Origin: Actinomadura graeca | Lineage (GTDB): Bacteria > Actinomycetota > Actinomycetes > Streptosporangiales > Streptosporangiaceae | Reading direction: 5' to 3' | Assembly: GCF_019175365.1 (NCBI RefSeq) | Contig: NZ_CP059572.1 | Span: forward strand, 3,224,001-3,288,000 | Length of the DNA: 64,000 nucleotides | Part shown: one piece after another, positions 34,273-42,778 of the stretch | How positions within the stretch are numbered: position 1 is the stretch's first letter | Layout: every line of letters starts with the position of its first letter | Position numbers and translations under genes: made by a program | Notes under the pieces: generated by a model | The model's database searches: none | Told to the model about the DNA's origin: nothing | What the model saw: the letters and a program-made list of their open reading frames with translations, nothing else

Positions 34273-36326
34273 CAGGTGACCCTTCGACGGGGGTTGCGGG
34301 GGTGGATACCGCCGAGTAACGGAAGGCCCACAGTAGTGCGTGGGGCGAGGATCGACCAAGAGACCAGAAGGCACACGGCAGTCCACGCGGCCACCACGGG
34401 TACCACCGGCACCGTCCGCTCCCGCACTGGTCGGACCCCGTCGATCCGGTAGACGGCCAGGTCGGGGCCCCGCAGTACCTCCACCGCGCCGGGCGGGCGG
34501 TTGGCAGTCGTCTCCGCGTCGGCGACGACGTACCGCACGCCCGCGTCACGCAGCGTCGAAGCAGGCGGCACCCCGGCCGCCACGGCCCGGTTCAGCCGGA
34601 CGGCCCTCGGGTCCTCAGCCGCGACGGCCGCGCCGGACACCCCGCCCACGGCGACGGCGTCGTTCACGATCACACGCCGGTGCAGGTAGCGCGGCAGCGG
34701 GTCGAGGACGCGGCGCCCGTGGTTCCAGGGGTAGCTCCGGTAGGCCGCCCACGGCAGCACCAGCACGTCACCGGACGCCCGGTCACTATCGATGATCTGC
34801 CGCGCGCGCGCCCAGTCCGCCGGGTACCGGACGGCCCGGAGCTCGCCCGCCGCGCCCCACGCCAGCGTGGGCAGCAGGAACAGCGGCGCGAGCACCGCCG
34901 CCGGGGCGACCAGCGGCAGCCGCGCGTCGGCGGCCCGGTCGGCGGCCGTCCCGAGCCCCACCGCGACGACGACGGCCAGCGGCGCCACGTACTGCTGCCC
35001 GTCGCGCAGCACCGCGAACCCCGCCCACAACCCGATCAGCCCTTCGAGCGCGCCCCCCGCCACGGCACCCGACGCCGCCACGGCGAACCCGGCCGCCCCC
35101 GCCGCGCCGAGGCCCGTGCCCCACCCCGTCCGCGCGTAGGCGGCGAGGGCCACGACCACCACGAGCAGCCAGACGGCCGCGGTGACGGGCGCGCCGTACC
35201 CGGCCGGGACGGTCTCGCCGTTCCAGACGCCGCCCAGCGACAGCAGGCTGCCGAGCGTCCCGAACGGCGTGTCGGCGCGGGCCGCGAACGCCCCCACGGC
35301 TGCGCCGTCCTCGGGGATCCCGGCGGGGCGCAGCAGCCCCGGCACCAGCCACGGGAGGCTGAGTCCCCCCACGGCCGCGACGACCCGGCCCCCGGCGCGC
35401 GCGCGTCCCGCGCCCGTGCCCGTGACCACGGCGACGGTCAGGGCGGCGATCCCGGAGACGGTCAGCGCGGCGAAGCCGCCGATCGCCGCGGGGATCAGCG
35501 CGCGGACCAGCCGACGGGCGCCCCCCGGCCGGTCCGTCCCGGCCGCCGCCGCCATGACCCAGGGCAGCGCGGCATAGCCGAGCAGCAGCGCCCACTGCCC
35601 GAGCAGCAGCCGCTCGGCGACGAACGGGTTCCAGGCGTAGCAGACCCCCGCGGCCAGCCGGGGCACGAGGCGGCGCGACGGGACGAGCGACGCCGCCGCC
35701 GTGCACGCCATCACGAAGACCGCCAGCAGGACGAGCTTCTGGACCACGTCCGCCGGGACGACGGCCGCGAGCGCCGTGACGACCGCGTCGCTCGGCACGT
35801 GCCGCGGGACCGTCCCGGTCAGCCCGAACGTCAGCCGGGTGAACGCCGGGCCGGGCACGAACACCATGTCGTAGGACAAGACGAAGCCCGGCGCGAGCCC
35901 CGGCCCCAACGCCACCACCCCAAGCCCCAGCCCCGTAACCCCGGCGACCAGATGCAACACCCCGCCACTCAGGGGGGTCCGCCCGCCCGCAGGGGTCCGC
36001 TCGCTCGCGGAGGCTTGGTCACTCGCAGGGGTCCGGTCACCTGCGGAGTCCCGCTCACCCGCGGGGGCCCGGCCACTCGCGGGGGTCCGGCCACTCGCCG
36101 AGGCCCGGCCGTCCGCGGGGGTCCGGCCGCCCGCAGGGGTCCGTCCACCCGCGGAGGCCCGCTCACCCGCCGGAGTCCGGCCGCCCGCAGGGGTCCGTCC
36201 ACCCGCGGAGGCCCGCTCACCCGCCGGAGTCCGGCCGCCCGCAGGAGGCCGGTCACTCGCCGAGGCCCGGCCGTCCGCGGGGGTCCGGTCGTCCGCGGGG
36301 GTCCGGTCGTGGGGTGGGCGGTTCAT
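34272..36326 (-). CDS. Polytopic membrane protein with tandem-repeat N-terminus (Rv0226c-like)
   Basis: A 684-residue protein. The first about 115 residues are low-complexity repeats built from GRTPAG/GERASA units; the rest has about 12 hydrophobic helices and a terminal soluble domain (VLVLPWAAYRSYPWNHGRRV, YVVADAETTANRP) like the C-terminal region of GT-C-type enzymes. An acidic loop in the first membrane block (SYDMVFVP) would be the GT-C catalytic candidate. Position next to DUF2613 and GT2/GT4 genes suggests an envelope glycosyltransferase. ATG 36326 has AGGG upstream. Confidence 0.78.
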   Translation of the reverse strand: MNRPPHDRTPADDRTPADGRASASDRPPAGGRTPAGERASAGGRTPAGGRTPAGERASAGGRTPAGGRTPADGRASASGRTPASGRAPAGERDSAGDRTPASDQASASERTPAGGRTPLSGGVLHLVAGVTGLGLGVVALGPGLAPGFVLSYDMVFVPGPAFTRLTFGLTGTVPRHVPSDAVVTALAAVVPADVVQKLVLLAVFVMACTAAASLVPSRRLVPRLAAGVCYAWNPFVAERLLLGQWALLLGYAALPWVMAAAAGTDRPGGARRLVRALIPAAIGGFAALTVSGIAALTVAVVTGTGAGRARAGGRVVAAVGGLSLPWLVPGLLRPAGIPEDGAAVGAFAARADTPFGTLGSLLSLGGVWNGETVPAGYGAPVTAAVWLLVVVVALAAYARTGWGTGLGAAGAAGFAVAASGAVAGGALEGLIGLWAGFAVLRDGQQYVAPLAVVVAVGLGTAADRAADARLPLVAPAAVLAPLFLLPTLAWGAAGELRAVRYPADWARARQIIDSDRASGDVLVLPWAAYRSYPWNHGRRVLDPLPRYLHRRVIVNDAVAVGGVSGAAVAAEDPRAVRLNRAVAAGVPPASTLRDAGVRYVVADAETTANRPPGAVEVLRGPDLAVYRIDGVRPVRERTVPVVPVVAAWTAVCLLVSWSILAPRTTVGLPLLGGIHPRNPRRRVT
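36121..36245. repeat. 54-bp perfect tandem duplication inside a coding repeat
   Basis: The 54-bp block 36121-36174 is repeated without a mismatch at 36175-36228, and a third partial copy runs to about 36245. It encodes 18 residues of the GRTPAG/GERASA array, which extends in degenerate form over about 35985-36315. Exact identity points to recent slippage or unequal recombination, a VNTR in frame. Confidence 0.85.
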
Positions 36327-36365
36327 GGCGCCCTGGACGCTACCCGACGGGGCCGGGCCCGGGGG

Positions 36366-37769
36366 TCAGGCCGCGACCTTCAGCCGCTTGACGAACTGGT
36401 TCAGGTCCGGCCACACCTTTTTGTGGGTGTTCGGCAGCGACGCGAACACCACGGCGGGCGCCGGGCGGCCCGTGTCGATCACGGCGGTGGCGACGATCTC
36501 GCCCGTCGCGCGCACGCCGGTCCGCTTGTAGGTGAGGTACGAGGCGATCAGCCAGCCCTTGTGCCCGCTCACGGTCAGCGGCGCCGACGCCAGTGGCGCC
36601 GTCCGGTGCGGGAACCCGTAGTACTGGCCCTCGAAGCCCTTGGCGGCCATACCGGTGACGTTCTTCACGCTCCCCGGGCCCTTGTAGGAGCTCCGCAGCG
36701 ACGGCGCCAGCGTGCCGGTGAGGAACTGCCCGTACCAGAGCCGCCCCGGGTGCCGCTCGGTCACCAGGACCTGCTGCCCGGACCAGCCCGGCGTGCCCAG
36801 CTTGTTCTGCTTCGTGGGGAGCTGCCAGGGCGCGGCGAACCGGGGCCACGACAGCCCCGAGCGCGCGTCGGTCACCTGCCCGAGCACGCGGCTCGGACGG
36901 CCCGCGAACGTGCGGAGCGGCCGGTCGGGCGGCAGCTTCACCCGCGCCTCCTGGAGGTCCTGCGGCTGCTGCTGCGGCGGCTGCGCGGACGCCGTCCCTC
37001 CCGGTGTGCCCTCTCCCCGCTTCGGCTCGCCGTCGCCGCCGCGTCCCTTCAGCAGGTAGACGCCACCGGCCGCGACCAGCGCGACCACCAGCAGGCCCAC
37101 CCCGCCGACCAGGACCAGCCGGGTCCGACCGCCGCCGTCCAGCTCGCCGCGCGCGGCGCTGGGCGAGCCGCCGAGCTTGGCGTCGGCGGCCTCCTCGTCG
37201 GCCATCCAGTCGGGCATCTGCCAGTTGCCGCTGCTCGGCTTGCCGGGACGGGCCGGTCCCCCGACCCCCGTCGGGACGGCCGGCTGGTAGCGCGGGTCAC
37301 CGTCGCCCTCGTCGAACAGCGAGCCCTCCCACTGGGGGGAGTCGTCGCCCGGGACCGGCGCGACCTTCACGTCCTCGGCGGCCACCGGCTCACCGGGCGC
37401 CTGCCCGGCCTCGGCGAACCCGCCCTCGGCGAACCCGGCCTCGGCGAACCCGGCCTCGGCAGGGCCCGGCGCGGCGGGCTCGGGCTCAGCGGGCTCGGGC
37501 CCGGCGGCCACAGGCTCCTCGGCCACGGGCTCGGCGCGCGCGGGTTCCGCGGGCGCGGGCCAGGCGGGCGCGGGCGGCGGCTCCGGCGCGGCGGCCGGGG
37601 TCTCGACCTTTCCCCAGATGTCATGCGGCGCGAGCGGCGGCGGTTCCGTGAACTCGGTGCGGCCCGGGGCCTCGGGGACGGCTCCCTGCGGGGCGTCCGT
37701 TCCCGATCCGGCCTGCGGCTCCCCCGGGCCCCGGCCGGTGTCACTCTCGCTCATTTCGGTCCAGCGCAC
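36366..37769 (-). CDS. Single-pass membrane protein with Pro/Ala/Glu-rich cytoplasmic region
   Basis: A 467-residue protein. Residues 1-215 are disordered and acidic (PAEPEP-type runs, AEAGFAEAGFAEGGF repeats, and a DSPQWEGSLFDEGD island), followed by a membrane helix (LVLVGGVGLLVVALVAAGGV) and a roughly 190-residue extracytoplasmic domain (WPRFAAPWQLPTKQ, KGFEGQYYGFPH, HKKVWPDLNQFVKRLKVAA) that I cannot name. GTG 37769 is selected because GGGGGAG stands six bases before it; the nearby ATG codons lack ribosome sites. Probably an envelope protein expressed with a short leader. Confidence 0.72.
   Translation of the reverse strand: MRWTEMSESDTGRGPGEPQAGSGTDAPQGAVPEAPGRTEFTEPPPLAPHDIWGKVETPAAAPEPPPAPAWPAPAEPARAEPVAEEPVAAGPEPAEPEPAAPGPAEAGFAEAGFAEGGFAEAGQAPGEPVAAEDVKVAPVPGDDSPQWEGSLFDEGDGDPRYQPAVPTGVGGPARPGKPSSGNWQMPDWMADEEAADAKLGGSPSAARGELDGGGRTRLVLVGGVGLLVVALVAAGGVYLLKGRGGDGEPKRGEGTPGGTASAQPPQQQPQDLQEARVKLPPDRPLRTFAGRPSRVLGQVTDARSGLSWPRFAAPWQLPTKQNKLGTPGWSGQQVLVTERHPGRLWYGQFLTGTLAPSLRSSYKGPGSVKNVTGMAAKGFEGQYYGFPHRTAPLASAPLTVSGHKGWLIASYLTYKRTGVRATGEIVATAVIDTGRPAPAVVFASLPNTHKKVWPDLNQFVKRLKVAA
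37408..37461. repeat. 15-bp coding tandem repeat (AGFAE units)
   Basis: Three 15-bp units of the form [GC]CCTCGGCGAACCCG at 37408-37452 and a partial fourth encode the GFAEA/GFAEG array in the membrane-anchored protein. Units differ by one base. Confidence 0.8.
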
Positions 37770-37918
37770 GCCGCGCTCCCCCTGATCGGACATGCGGCAC
37801 ACGTTACGCGAAGATCATCATTTGCGTCCGGAAGGGTAATCACGCTCCGGACACAATGCCCCCGCGCGCAGGCCCCTTACGTACCGCCCGCCGTGCCCTG
37901 CACTCCGCAGTGGCGTGC

Positions 37919-38725
37919 TCACCCCAGGACGAGGCCGCCGGTCCCCTCCCGTGCCCCGTCCGCGAGGCGTTCCCGGGCCAGGAGCGTCCCGCCCGCGACC
38001 GCGCCGGGCATCGCCAGGACCGCCCCCAGCGGGATGAGGAACACCACGAACGTCGCCGCGCCGAACCCCACCGCGAGCGGGCGGTTCCGCTTGAGCAGCG
38101 CGAACCGTTCGCGCCGTCGCAGCCCGCGCCGCTCCAGCGCCACCGACGTCAGCTCACCGGCGAGGAAGTAGCCGGACACGCACGCCGCGACCACCGGCAC
38201 GACCGTCTGCCCCACCACCGGCAGGAACCCGCACGCGAAGAACACCACCGCGAACGCCAGTGCGATCACCGCGAGGAGCACCGCGTCCTTGACCGCCCGC
38301 GCGATCTGCACCAGGAGCGGGACGTCCGGCTCCGGCGGCGCGCCGCCCTGCGACTCCTCGACCCGCACCGCGATGGCCTCGTAGAACGGGTCGCCGACCA
38401 GCAGCGTCACCGCGGTGAACGTGATGACCGCCAGGAACAGCGACGTGCCGAAGAGGGCGAGCCCGGCGACGACCCGCGCCGACGTGCGCGCCCCGTCCGC
38501 CCAGCCGTCGGCGAACGGCGTCGCCCATTCGGCGAGGCCGTCGAGGTTGTACGCCAGCGCGGTGAGCGCCGCCACGTACAGCACCAGCACGATCAGGGCG
38601 GGGATGAGGCCGAACAGCCACTGGGCGGGGTGCCGGGCCGTCCACGCGATGCCGCGCAGCAGGTAGCCGACGCCGTTGAACAGGTCCTTGAGGCCCGACG
38701 GCCGGGGGGCGTCCTCGTCGCTCAC
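37919..38725 (-). CDS. EI24-domain (CysZ-like) membrane protein
   Basis: A 268-residue integral membrane protein: GLKDLFNGVGYLLRGIAWTA, VGDPFYEAIAVRVEE and GFLPVVGQTVVPVVAACVSG are standard for the EI24/CysZ family. Actinobacterial members are of unproven function; CysZ itself is a sulfate transporter. GTG 38725 follows a GGGG ribosome site and begins MSDEDAPRPSGLKDL. Stands 10 bp before the SDR gene's end on the same strand, so it may be its downstream operon partner. Confidence 0.87.
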   Translation of the reverse strand: MSDEDAPRPSGLKDLFNGVGYLLRGIAWTARHPAQWLFGLIPALIVLVLYVAALTALAYNLDGLAEWATPFADGWADGARTSARVVAGLALFGTSLFLAVITFTAVTLLVGDPFYEAIAVRVEESQGGAPPEPDVPLLVQIARAVKDAVLLAVIALAFAVVFFACGFLPVVGQTVVPVVAACVSGYFLAGELTSVALERRGLRRRERFALLKRNRPLAVGFGAATFVVFLIPLGAVLAMPGAVAGGTLLARERLADGAREGTGGLVLG

Positions 38726-38735
38726 GCACCCCACG

Positions 38736-39605
38736 CTATCGGGACGGCAGCCCCACCAGGCGCGCCGAACGCTCCCAGACGTCCCGTCCGAGCCCCGGAT
38801 CCTTCAGCGCCCCGGCCATCGGCAGCAGCCCGGCGCCCGGCGTGGAGCTGTAGAAGCCGCCGCTGCACGTCTCGAACTCCGGGTCCGCCGCCAGCCGCAG
38901 CGCCATCCGCGCGCCCTGCGCGGGCGTGCGCAGGACGGGCGTGCGCGCCAGCAGCGTGCCCAGCCTCTCGGTGCCCCGCACCTCCCGCGCGAGCCCGGTC
39001 GCGACGGCGCCGGGGCACACCGCGTTCGCGGTGACCCCGCTGCCCTCCATCCGCCGCGCCAGCTCCCGCGCGAACAGGATGTTCAGCAGCTTCGACCGCC
39101 CGTACACGCGCATCGCGCCCGCCGCCCGGTACGTCCCCGGCTCGGCCATCCGCTCCACGTCCAGCCGCCCGGCCTGCCGGTGCGCCTCGGACGCCACGAC
39201 CACCACCCGCGACGGCGCGCCCTTCTCCAGCGGCCCGAGCAGCAGGTTGGTGAGCAGGAACGGCCCCAGGTGGTTCGTCGCGATCATGCGGTCGTGGCCG
39301 TCGGCGCTGGTCTTGGCCCGCAGCAGGTGCACGCCCGCGTTGTTGACCAGCACGTCCAGCCGGTCGAACCGCTCCACCAGCGACGCGGCGACCCTCCGCA
39401 CGTCCATCTGCACCGACAGGTCGCCGAGGAACGTCTCGACCCGCGCGCCCGGGACGTCGCGCGCCAGCTCGTCCACCGTCGCCCTGCCGCGCAGCTCGTT
39501 GCGGCACACGATGGCCACGTGGAACCCCCGCCGGGCCAGGCCCCGGGCGATCTCCTTCCCGATCCCGGACGTCCCGCCGGTCACGATGGCGATCTTGGTG
39601 TGCAT
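38736..39605 (-). CDS. SDR-family oxidoreductase (retinol-dehydrogenase-like)
   Basis: A 289-residue NAD(P)-dependent dehydrogenase of the RDH/WWOX-like group: IVTGGTSGIGKEIARGLA, CRNELRG (NADP-type Arg), NNAGVHLL, VVVVASEAH and VYGRSKLLN with the catalytic Tyr and Lys. ATG 39605 is chosen since the dinucleotide fold begins immediately and GGGGTGGGG precedes it. Substrate unknown; the EI24-like gene follows directly. Confidence 0.88.
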   Translation of the reverse strand: MHTKIAIVTGGTSGIGKEIARGLARRGFHVAIVCRNELRGRATVDELARDVPGARVETFLGDLSVQMDVRRVAASLVERFDRLDVLVNNAGVHLLRAKTSADGHDRMIATNHLGPFLLTNLLLGPLEKGAPSRVVVVASEAHRQAGRLDVERMAEPGTYRAAGAMRVYGRSKLLNILFARELARRMEGSGVTANAVCPGAVATGLAREVRGTERLGTLLARTPVLRTPAQGARMALRLAADPEFETCSGGFYSSTPGAGLLPMAGALKDPGLGRDVWERSARLVGLPSR

Positions 39606-39713
39606 GTCCCCACCCCACCACCGCGCGGGACGTCCCGGCAAGCGACCCCCGAAACCGCCCCGCGCCCGCCCGGCGCCCGCCCGGCGCCCGGCCCGCCCGC
39701 GCGGGGCGGCCGC

Positions 39714-41942
39714 TCACTGGCCGAGCATCGACCGGATCCGCACCCAGGCCATCAGCAGCAGCCGCTTCCACTCCGGGTACAGCAGCCGGACGAACACCTC
39801 CTGCCTGACCTCCTTGACCCCGCGGCGCCGCGGCCCCTCGTCCGCCCACCGCCGGACGGCGTCCAGGACGACCATCCGGCGCCGCAGGTCGGCGACCTGC
39901 GGCGCGACCGCCGCCTGCGCGGCCTCCCCGGGCGTCCGCTCGATCATCGCGACGATCCGCTTGCGCATCCGCGGATGCGCGGCCGCCGCGTCCAGCCACA
40001 GCCGGAACGCCGGCTCGAACGCGGGGTGCGCGCCGGGCGACTCCGCCTCCGCGCCCACCGCCACGGCCCACGCCGCCGCGCACTCCATCGGGTCGACGGC
40101 GTCCCGACCCACGAGGATCGCCGGGAACCCCTCCCCCGTAACCTCGACGGTCAGCATGAGGAAGATTTCCGTCCCCACCGCCGCCGTGTGCGGGTTCGGG
40201 CGTCCCGCCCACGCCAGCGCCGCGCGCAGCACGTAGGCCCGGTACCCGCCCGCGGCCAGCCGCCGCGCCGCGTCCAGCAGCAGCGGGCGCATGTGCGGGC
40301 CGCATCCCGCGAGCAGCTCGATCACCTCCAGCACGCTCCGCAGCCGCGTGCCGTCCGGGACGGCCGGGCCGGGGGCCACAGACTCCCCCGGCGGAGCGGC
40401 CAGCGGACGGTCGTGCTCGGCCAGCGCGACCCGCAGCCCCACGCGCGCCCGGTGGAACATGTCCTTCTGGGAGGACAGGTGCGCGGCGGTCCGGCACCAG
40501 GTGAGCGCGGCCTGGAACACCCTCCCGGGGTGGAGCTCGGCGAGCGCCCGCACCACCTCGTACACCTCGTCCTGGACCTGCTCGTCCCCGTAGGTGCCGA
40601 GGTGCTTGAGCCGCGTCAGCGCGATCGACGCGTGCGTCTCCCCGAGCACCTGGCAGACGCGCACCACCGTCAGCTTCAGCGTCTGCGCCGTCCGCCGCTC
40701 GGTGGACCACCCGTAGAGCTGCCGCCGGACGCGCCCGCCGACCCGCTGGTGCAGGCACGTCCTGGCCAGCGCGACGTACGCCAGGTCCGCGGAGTGGTGC
40801 ACCGACGCCCACTCCGCCGCCTTCCGCAAAATCTTCCCCACCGCGTCGTGCTCGGCCGCGAGGTCGGCGAACACCGCGACGAGCTTCTGCCGGAGCCCGT
40901 CCCGCAGCTCCACGACCTCGTCGGTGGGCAGCTCCGACAGCCACGACAGCAGGTCCATGCGCGCGAGCGGGTAGTCGTCCCAGACGTGCTGGAGGACGGA
41001 GTCGGCGTACCCCTGCCGCCGGAACACGACCAGGTCGTCGACCCGGTCCGCGCCGAGCAGCTCGCTCAGCCCGGTGGACGGGCACCAGGAGAGCCCGCCG
41101 CCCTCCACCTTGATCTTGAGCTGGCGCGCCAGGGACATCGCCGCCCCGTACACGCTCGTCTCGTCCGCCGGGGCGATCGTCGCGGCGGCGATCATCAGGG
41201 TCTGGTCGCGCAGGTCGCCGTTGGACACGAACCAGCCGCGCAGATGCTCGTCCCAGCCCCGGTACGCCAGCTCCACCTCGCGCTCGTCGCCGCCCGCCGC
41301 GACGAGGTCGGCGAGGCGGCGCGCGTCGCCGGGCGTCGCGTCCTTCAGCAGCTCGGCGGCGCGCGGCCAGTCCGGCCAGCCGCGCCCGACGCCGCGCCGC
41401 GCGAGCCGCGCCCGGTAGACGGCGTCCGGCGGCGGCGGATGCACCGGCAGGACGCGCAGGAACTCCGAGAACGGCCGCTGCTCCGCCTGCGTCCCCACGA
41501 CGAGCAGGAACCCGCCCGAGGCGTGCACCGCCTCCAGGCACGACCGCAGCCGCGACGGGTCCTCATCACCCGCGCGGACGAGGTACCCGCACGCCCGCGC
41601 GGCGGCGATCTCCTCCACGTCGTCCTCGTCGGTGGAGAACAGCCGGATCGGCAGGTCGGGGCGCAGCCACCGCAGCGCCGCGACGGCCGTCGTCGTGACG
41701 CCCGTCCCGGACGCCCCGGCGAGCGCGACCGCGTGGTGGCGGTCGAGCGCGCCGACGATCTCCTCGTGGTTGAGCGCGGGCACGTACCCGGCGACCCGGT
41801 CGGCGATCTCCCCCTCCGACAGCACCATCGACGGACGGCCCCGGACGAACTGGAGCTGCGTCTGGATGAGGTCGCCCGAGACCGTGTTCCCGATCGCGCT
41901 CTGCCCGTCCCCGGTGACGGTCACATCGTCGAACTCCGTCAT
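39714..41942 (-). CDS. P-loop-like helical-repeat protein with N-terminal GDGQSAIGN signalling-type motif
   Basis: A 742-residue protein not assignable to a named family. Residues 7-25 (VTVTGDGQSAIGNTVSGDL) repeat almost exactly the C-terminal motif of the protein encoded just upstream. Residues 71-90 look like an NTPase start, GASGTGVTTTAVAALRW, but the Walker lysine is Val82; LLVVGTQAEQ follows at a distance suited to a second strand. The remaining 600 residues are helical (LAYVALARTC, ALAELHPGRVFQAALTWC) as in solenoid sensor regions of STAND/NLR-like proteins. ATG overlaps the upstream stop as ATGA and AGGAG lies five bases before. By gene order I infer a receptor/partner for the cyclase-like protein. 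Confidence 0.7.
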   Translation of the reverse strand: MTEFDDVTVTGDGQSAIGNTVSGDLIQTQLQFVRGRPSMVLSEGEIADRVAGYVPALNHEEIVGALDRHHAVALAGASGTGVTTTAVAALRWLRPDLPIRLFSTDEDDVEEIAAARACGYLVRAGDEDPSRLRSCLEAVHASGGFLLVVGTQAEQRPFSEFLRVLPVHPPPPDAVYRARLARRGVGRGWPDWPRAAELLKDATPGDARRLADLVAAGGDEREVELAYRGWDEHLRGWFVSNGDLRDQTLMIAAATIAPADETSVYGAAMSLARQLKIKVEGGGLSWCPSTGLSELLGADRVDDLVVFRRQGYADSVLQHVWDDYPLARMDLLSWLSELPTDEVVELRDGLRQKLVAVFADLAAEHDAVGKILRKAAEWASVHHSADLAYVALARTCLHQRVGGRVRRQLYGWSTERRTAQTLKLTVVRVCQVLGETHASIALTRLKHLGTYGDEQVQDEVYEVVRALAELHPGRVFQAALTWCRTAAHLSSQKDMFHRARVGLRVALAEHDRPLAAPPGESVAPGPAVPDGTRLRSVLEVIELLAGCGPHMRPLLLDAARRLAAGGYRAYVLRAALAWAGRPNPHTAAVGTEIFLMLTVEVTGEGFPAILVGRDAVDPMECAAAWAVAVGAEAESPGAHPAFEPAFRLWLDAAAAHPRMRKRIVAMIERTPGEAAQAAVAPQVADLRRRMVVLDAVRRWADEGPRRRGVKEVRQEVFVRLLYPEWKRLLLMAWVRIRSMLGQ

Positions 41943-42700
41943 CGGCGCTCCTGCCGCAGATCGCCGCCGACGATGTTGCCGATCGCGTTCTGGCCGTCCC
42001 CGCCGATGGTGATCCCGCCGATGGACGGCCTCTCCCCGGGCGGGACGGACGCGCGCGGAGCCTCCGCGTCCCCCGCTTCGTGCTCGGCGGGCTCGGCGAT
42101 ATCGGGCGCCCGCGACGGCTTCGGCACGTACAGGTGGGCGTGCCGGGCGAACTGCTTCACCGCGATGGCCACCTCGGTGAACTGGCTCTCGCGCAGCCCG
42201 GTACGCCCGCCTGCGACGTAGACGCTGAACATCTCCGCCGAGAACAGGAACGCGGCGTAGGTGACCTCCGGGTCGCTGTCGCGCAGCGCGTCCCGCAGCG
42301 GCGGCCCATCGACGAGCCGGTTGACGTCGACGGTCGCGGCGGAGATGCCCGGCGCGTCCGGGCGCTCGTCGTCCACGAGCCCGACGTGCATCGCCACCCG
42401 GAGCCGCAACCGCATCCCCCGCGCCCGCAGCCCCGGCGCGGACGCGGCGAGCTCGTCCTGCAACCGCCGGGGAAAGGGGTCCGCCAGCCGGGGCGCCACC
42501 TCGTGCGGCAGCACCGCGAGGACGCCGTCGCCGGTGCTCTGCACGAACCGGAGGCCCTTCCACGTGTCGCCGAGCCCGCTGTCCTCGAACGCCGCCGCCA
42601 GCACGCGCCGGATCTCCAGGTGCAGACGGGGCAGCTGCACGTCGCTGTGTGCGCTGAACCTCTCGGCGTCGACGACGAGAAGGGCGCGGAAGGCTTCCAT
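41939..42700 (-). CDS. Class III nucleotide-cyclase-like protein with C-terminal GDGQNAIGN motif
   Basis: A 253-residue protein. The core (1-195) follows the class III cyclase plan in the degenerate form common in actinobacteria: first metal Asp in LLVVDAERFS (Asp11), STGDGVLAVLP with the second metal Asp58, RVAMHVGLV, and NRLVDGPPLRDAL holding Arg128. The residue three before GDG, normally the adenine-selecting Lys, is Gln54, and the Asn usually four before the Arg is not in place, so activity and base choice are uncertain. A disordered acidic linker (200-225) leads to TIGGDGQNAIGNIVGGDL (231-248). ATG 42700 is used because GGAGAG precedes it and the fold starts at once. Operon with the P-loop-like gene. 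Confidence 0.7.
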   Translation of the reverse strand: MEAFRALLVVDAERFSAHSDVQLPRLHLEIRRVLAAAFEDSGLGDTWKGLRFVQSTGDGVLAVLPHEVAPRLADPFPRRLQDELAASAPGLRARGMRLRLRVAMHVGLVDDERPDAPGISAATVDVNRLVDGPPLRDALRDSDPEVTYAAFLFSAEMFSVYVAGGRTGLRESQFTEVAIAVKQFARHAHLYVPKPSRAPDIAEPAEHEAGDAEAPRASVPPGERPSIGGITIGGDGQNAIGNIVGGDLRQERR

Positions 42701-42762
42701 GGATGCTCTCTCCAGGGGTTCGGCAGATTCCCCCAACCCTGGAGAAGCCGGGCGGCCGCCTG

Positions 42763-42778
42763 TGTCTGAAATCAGACA
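42763..42778. promoter_or_regulatory. 16-bp perfect palindrome TGTCTGA-AA-TCAGACA
   Basis: This site overlaps the stop codon of the Crp/Fnr-family gene and lies 63-78 bases upstream of the ATG of the cyclase-like gene. Its 16-bp length and TGT...ACA ends are those of Crp/GlxR-type operators, though the inner bases differ from TGTGA-n6-TCACA. It could instead act as a short terminator hairpin. Confidence 0.5.

Noticed and set aside
35985-36315. Array of short repeats considered as a CRISPR
   Set aside because: Units are contiguous without unique spacers and stay in frame as coding repeats.
38676-42221. 1181-residue plus-strand frame opposite the SDR, P-loop-like and cyclase-like genes
   Set aside because: No motifs; the opposite strand carries coupled genes with ribosome sites.
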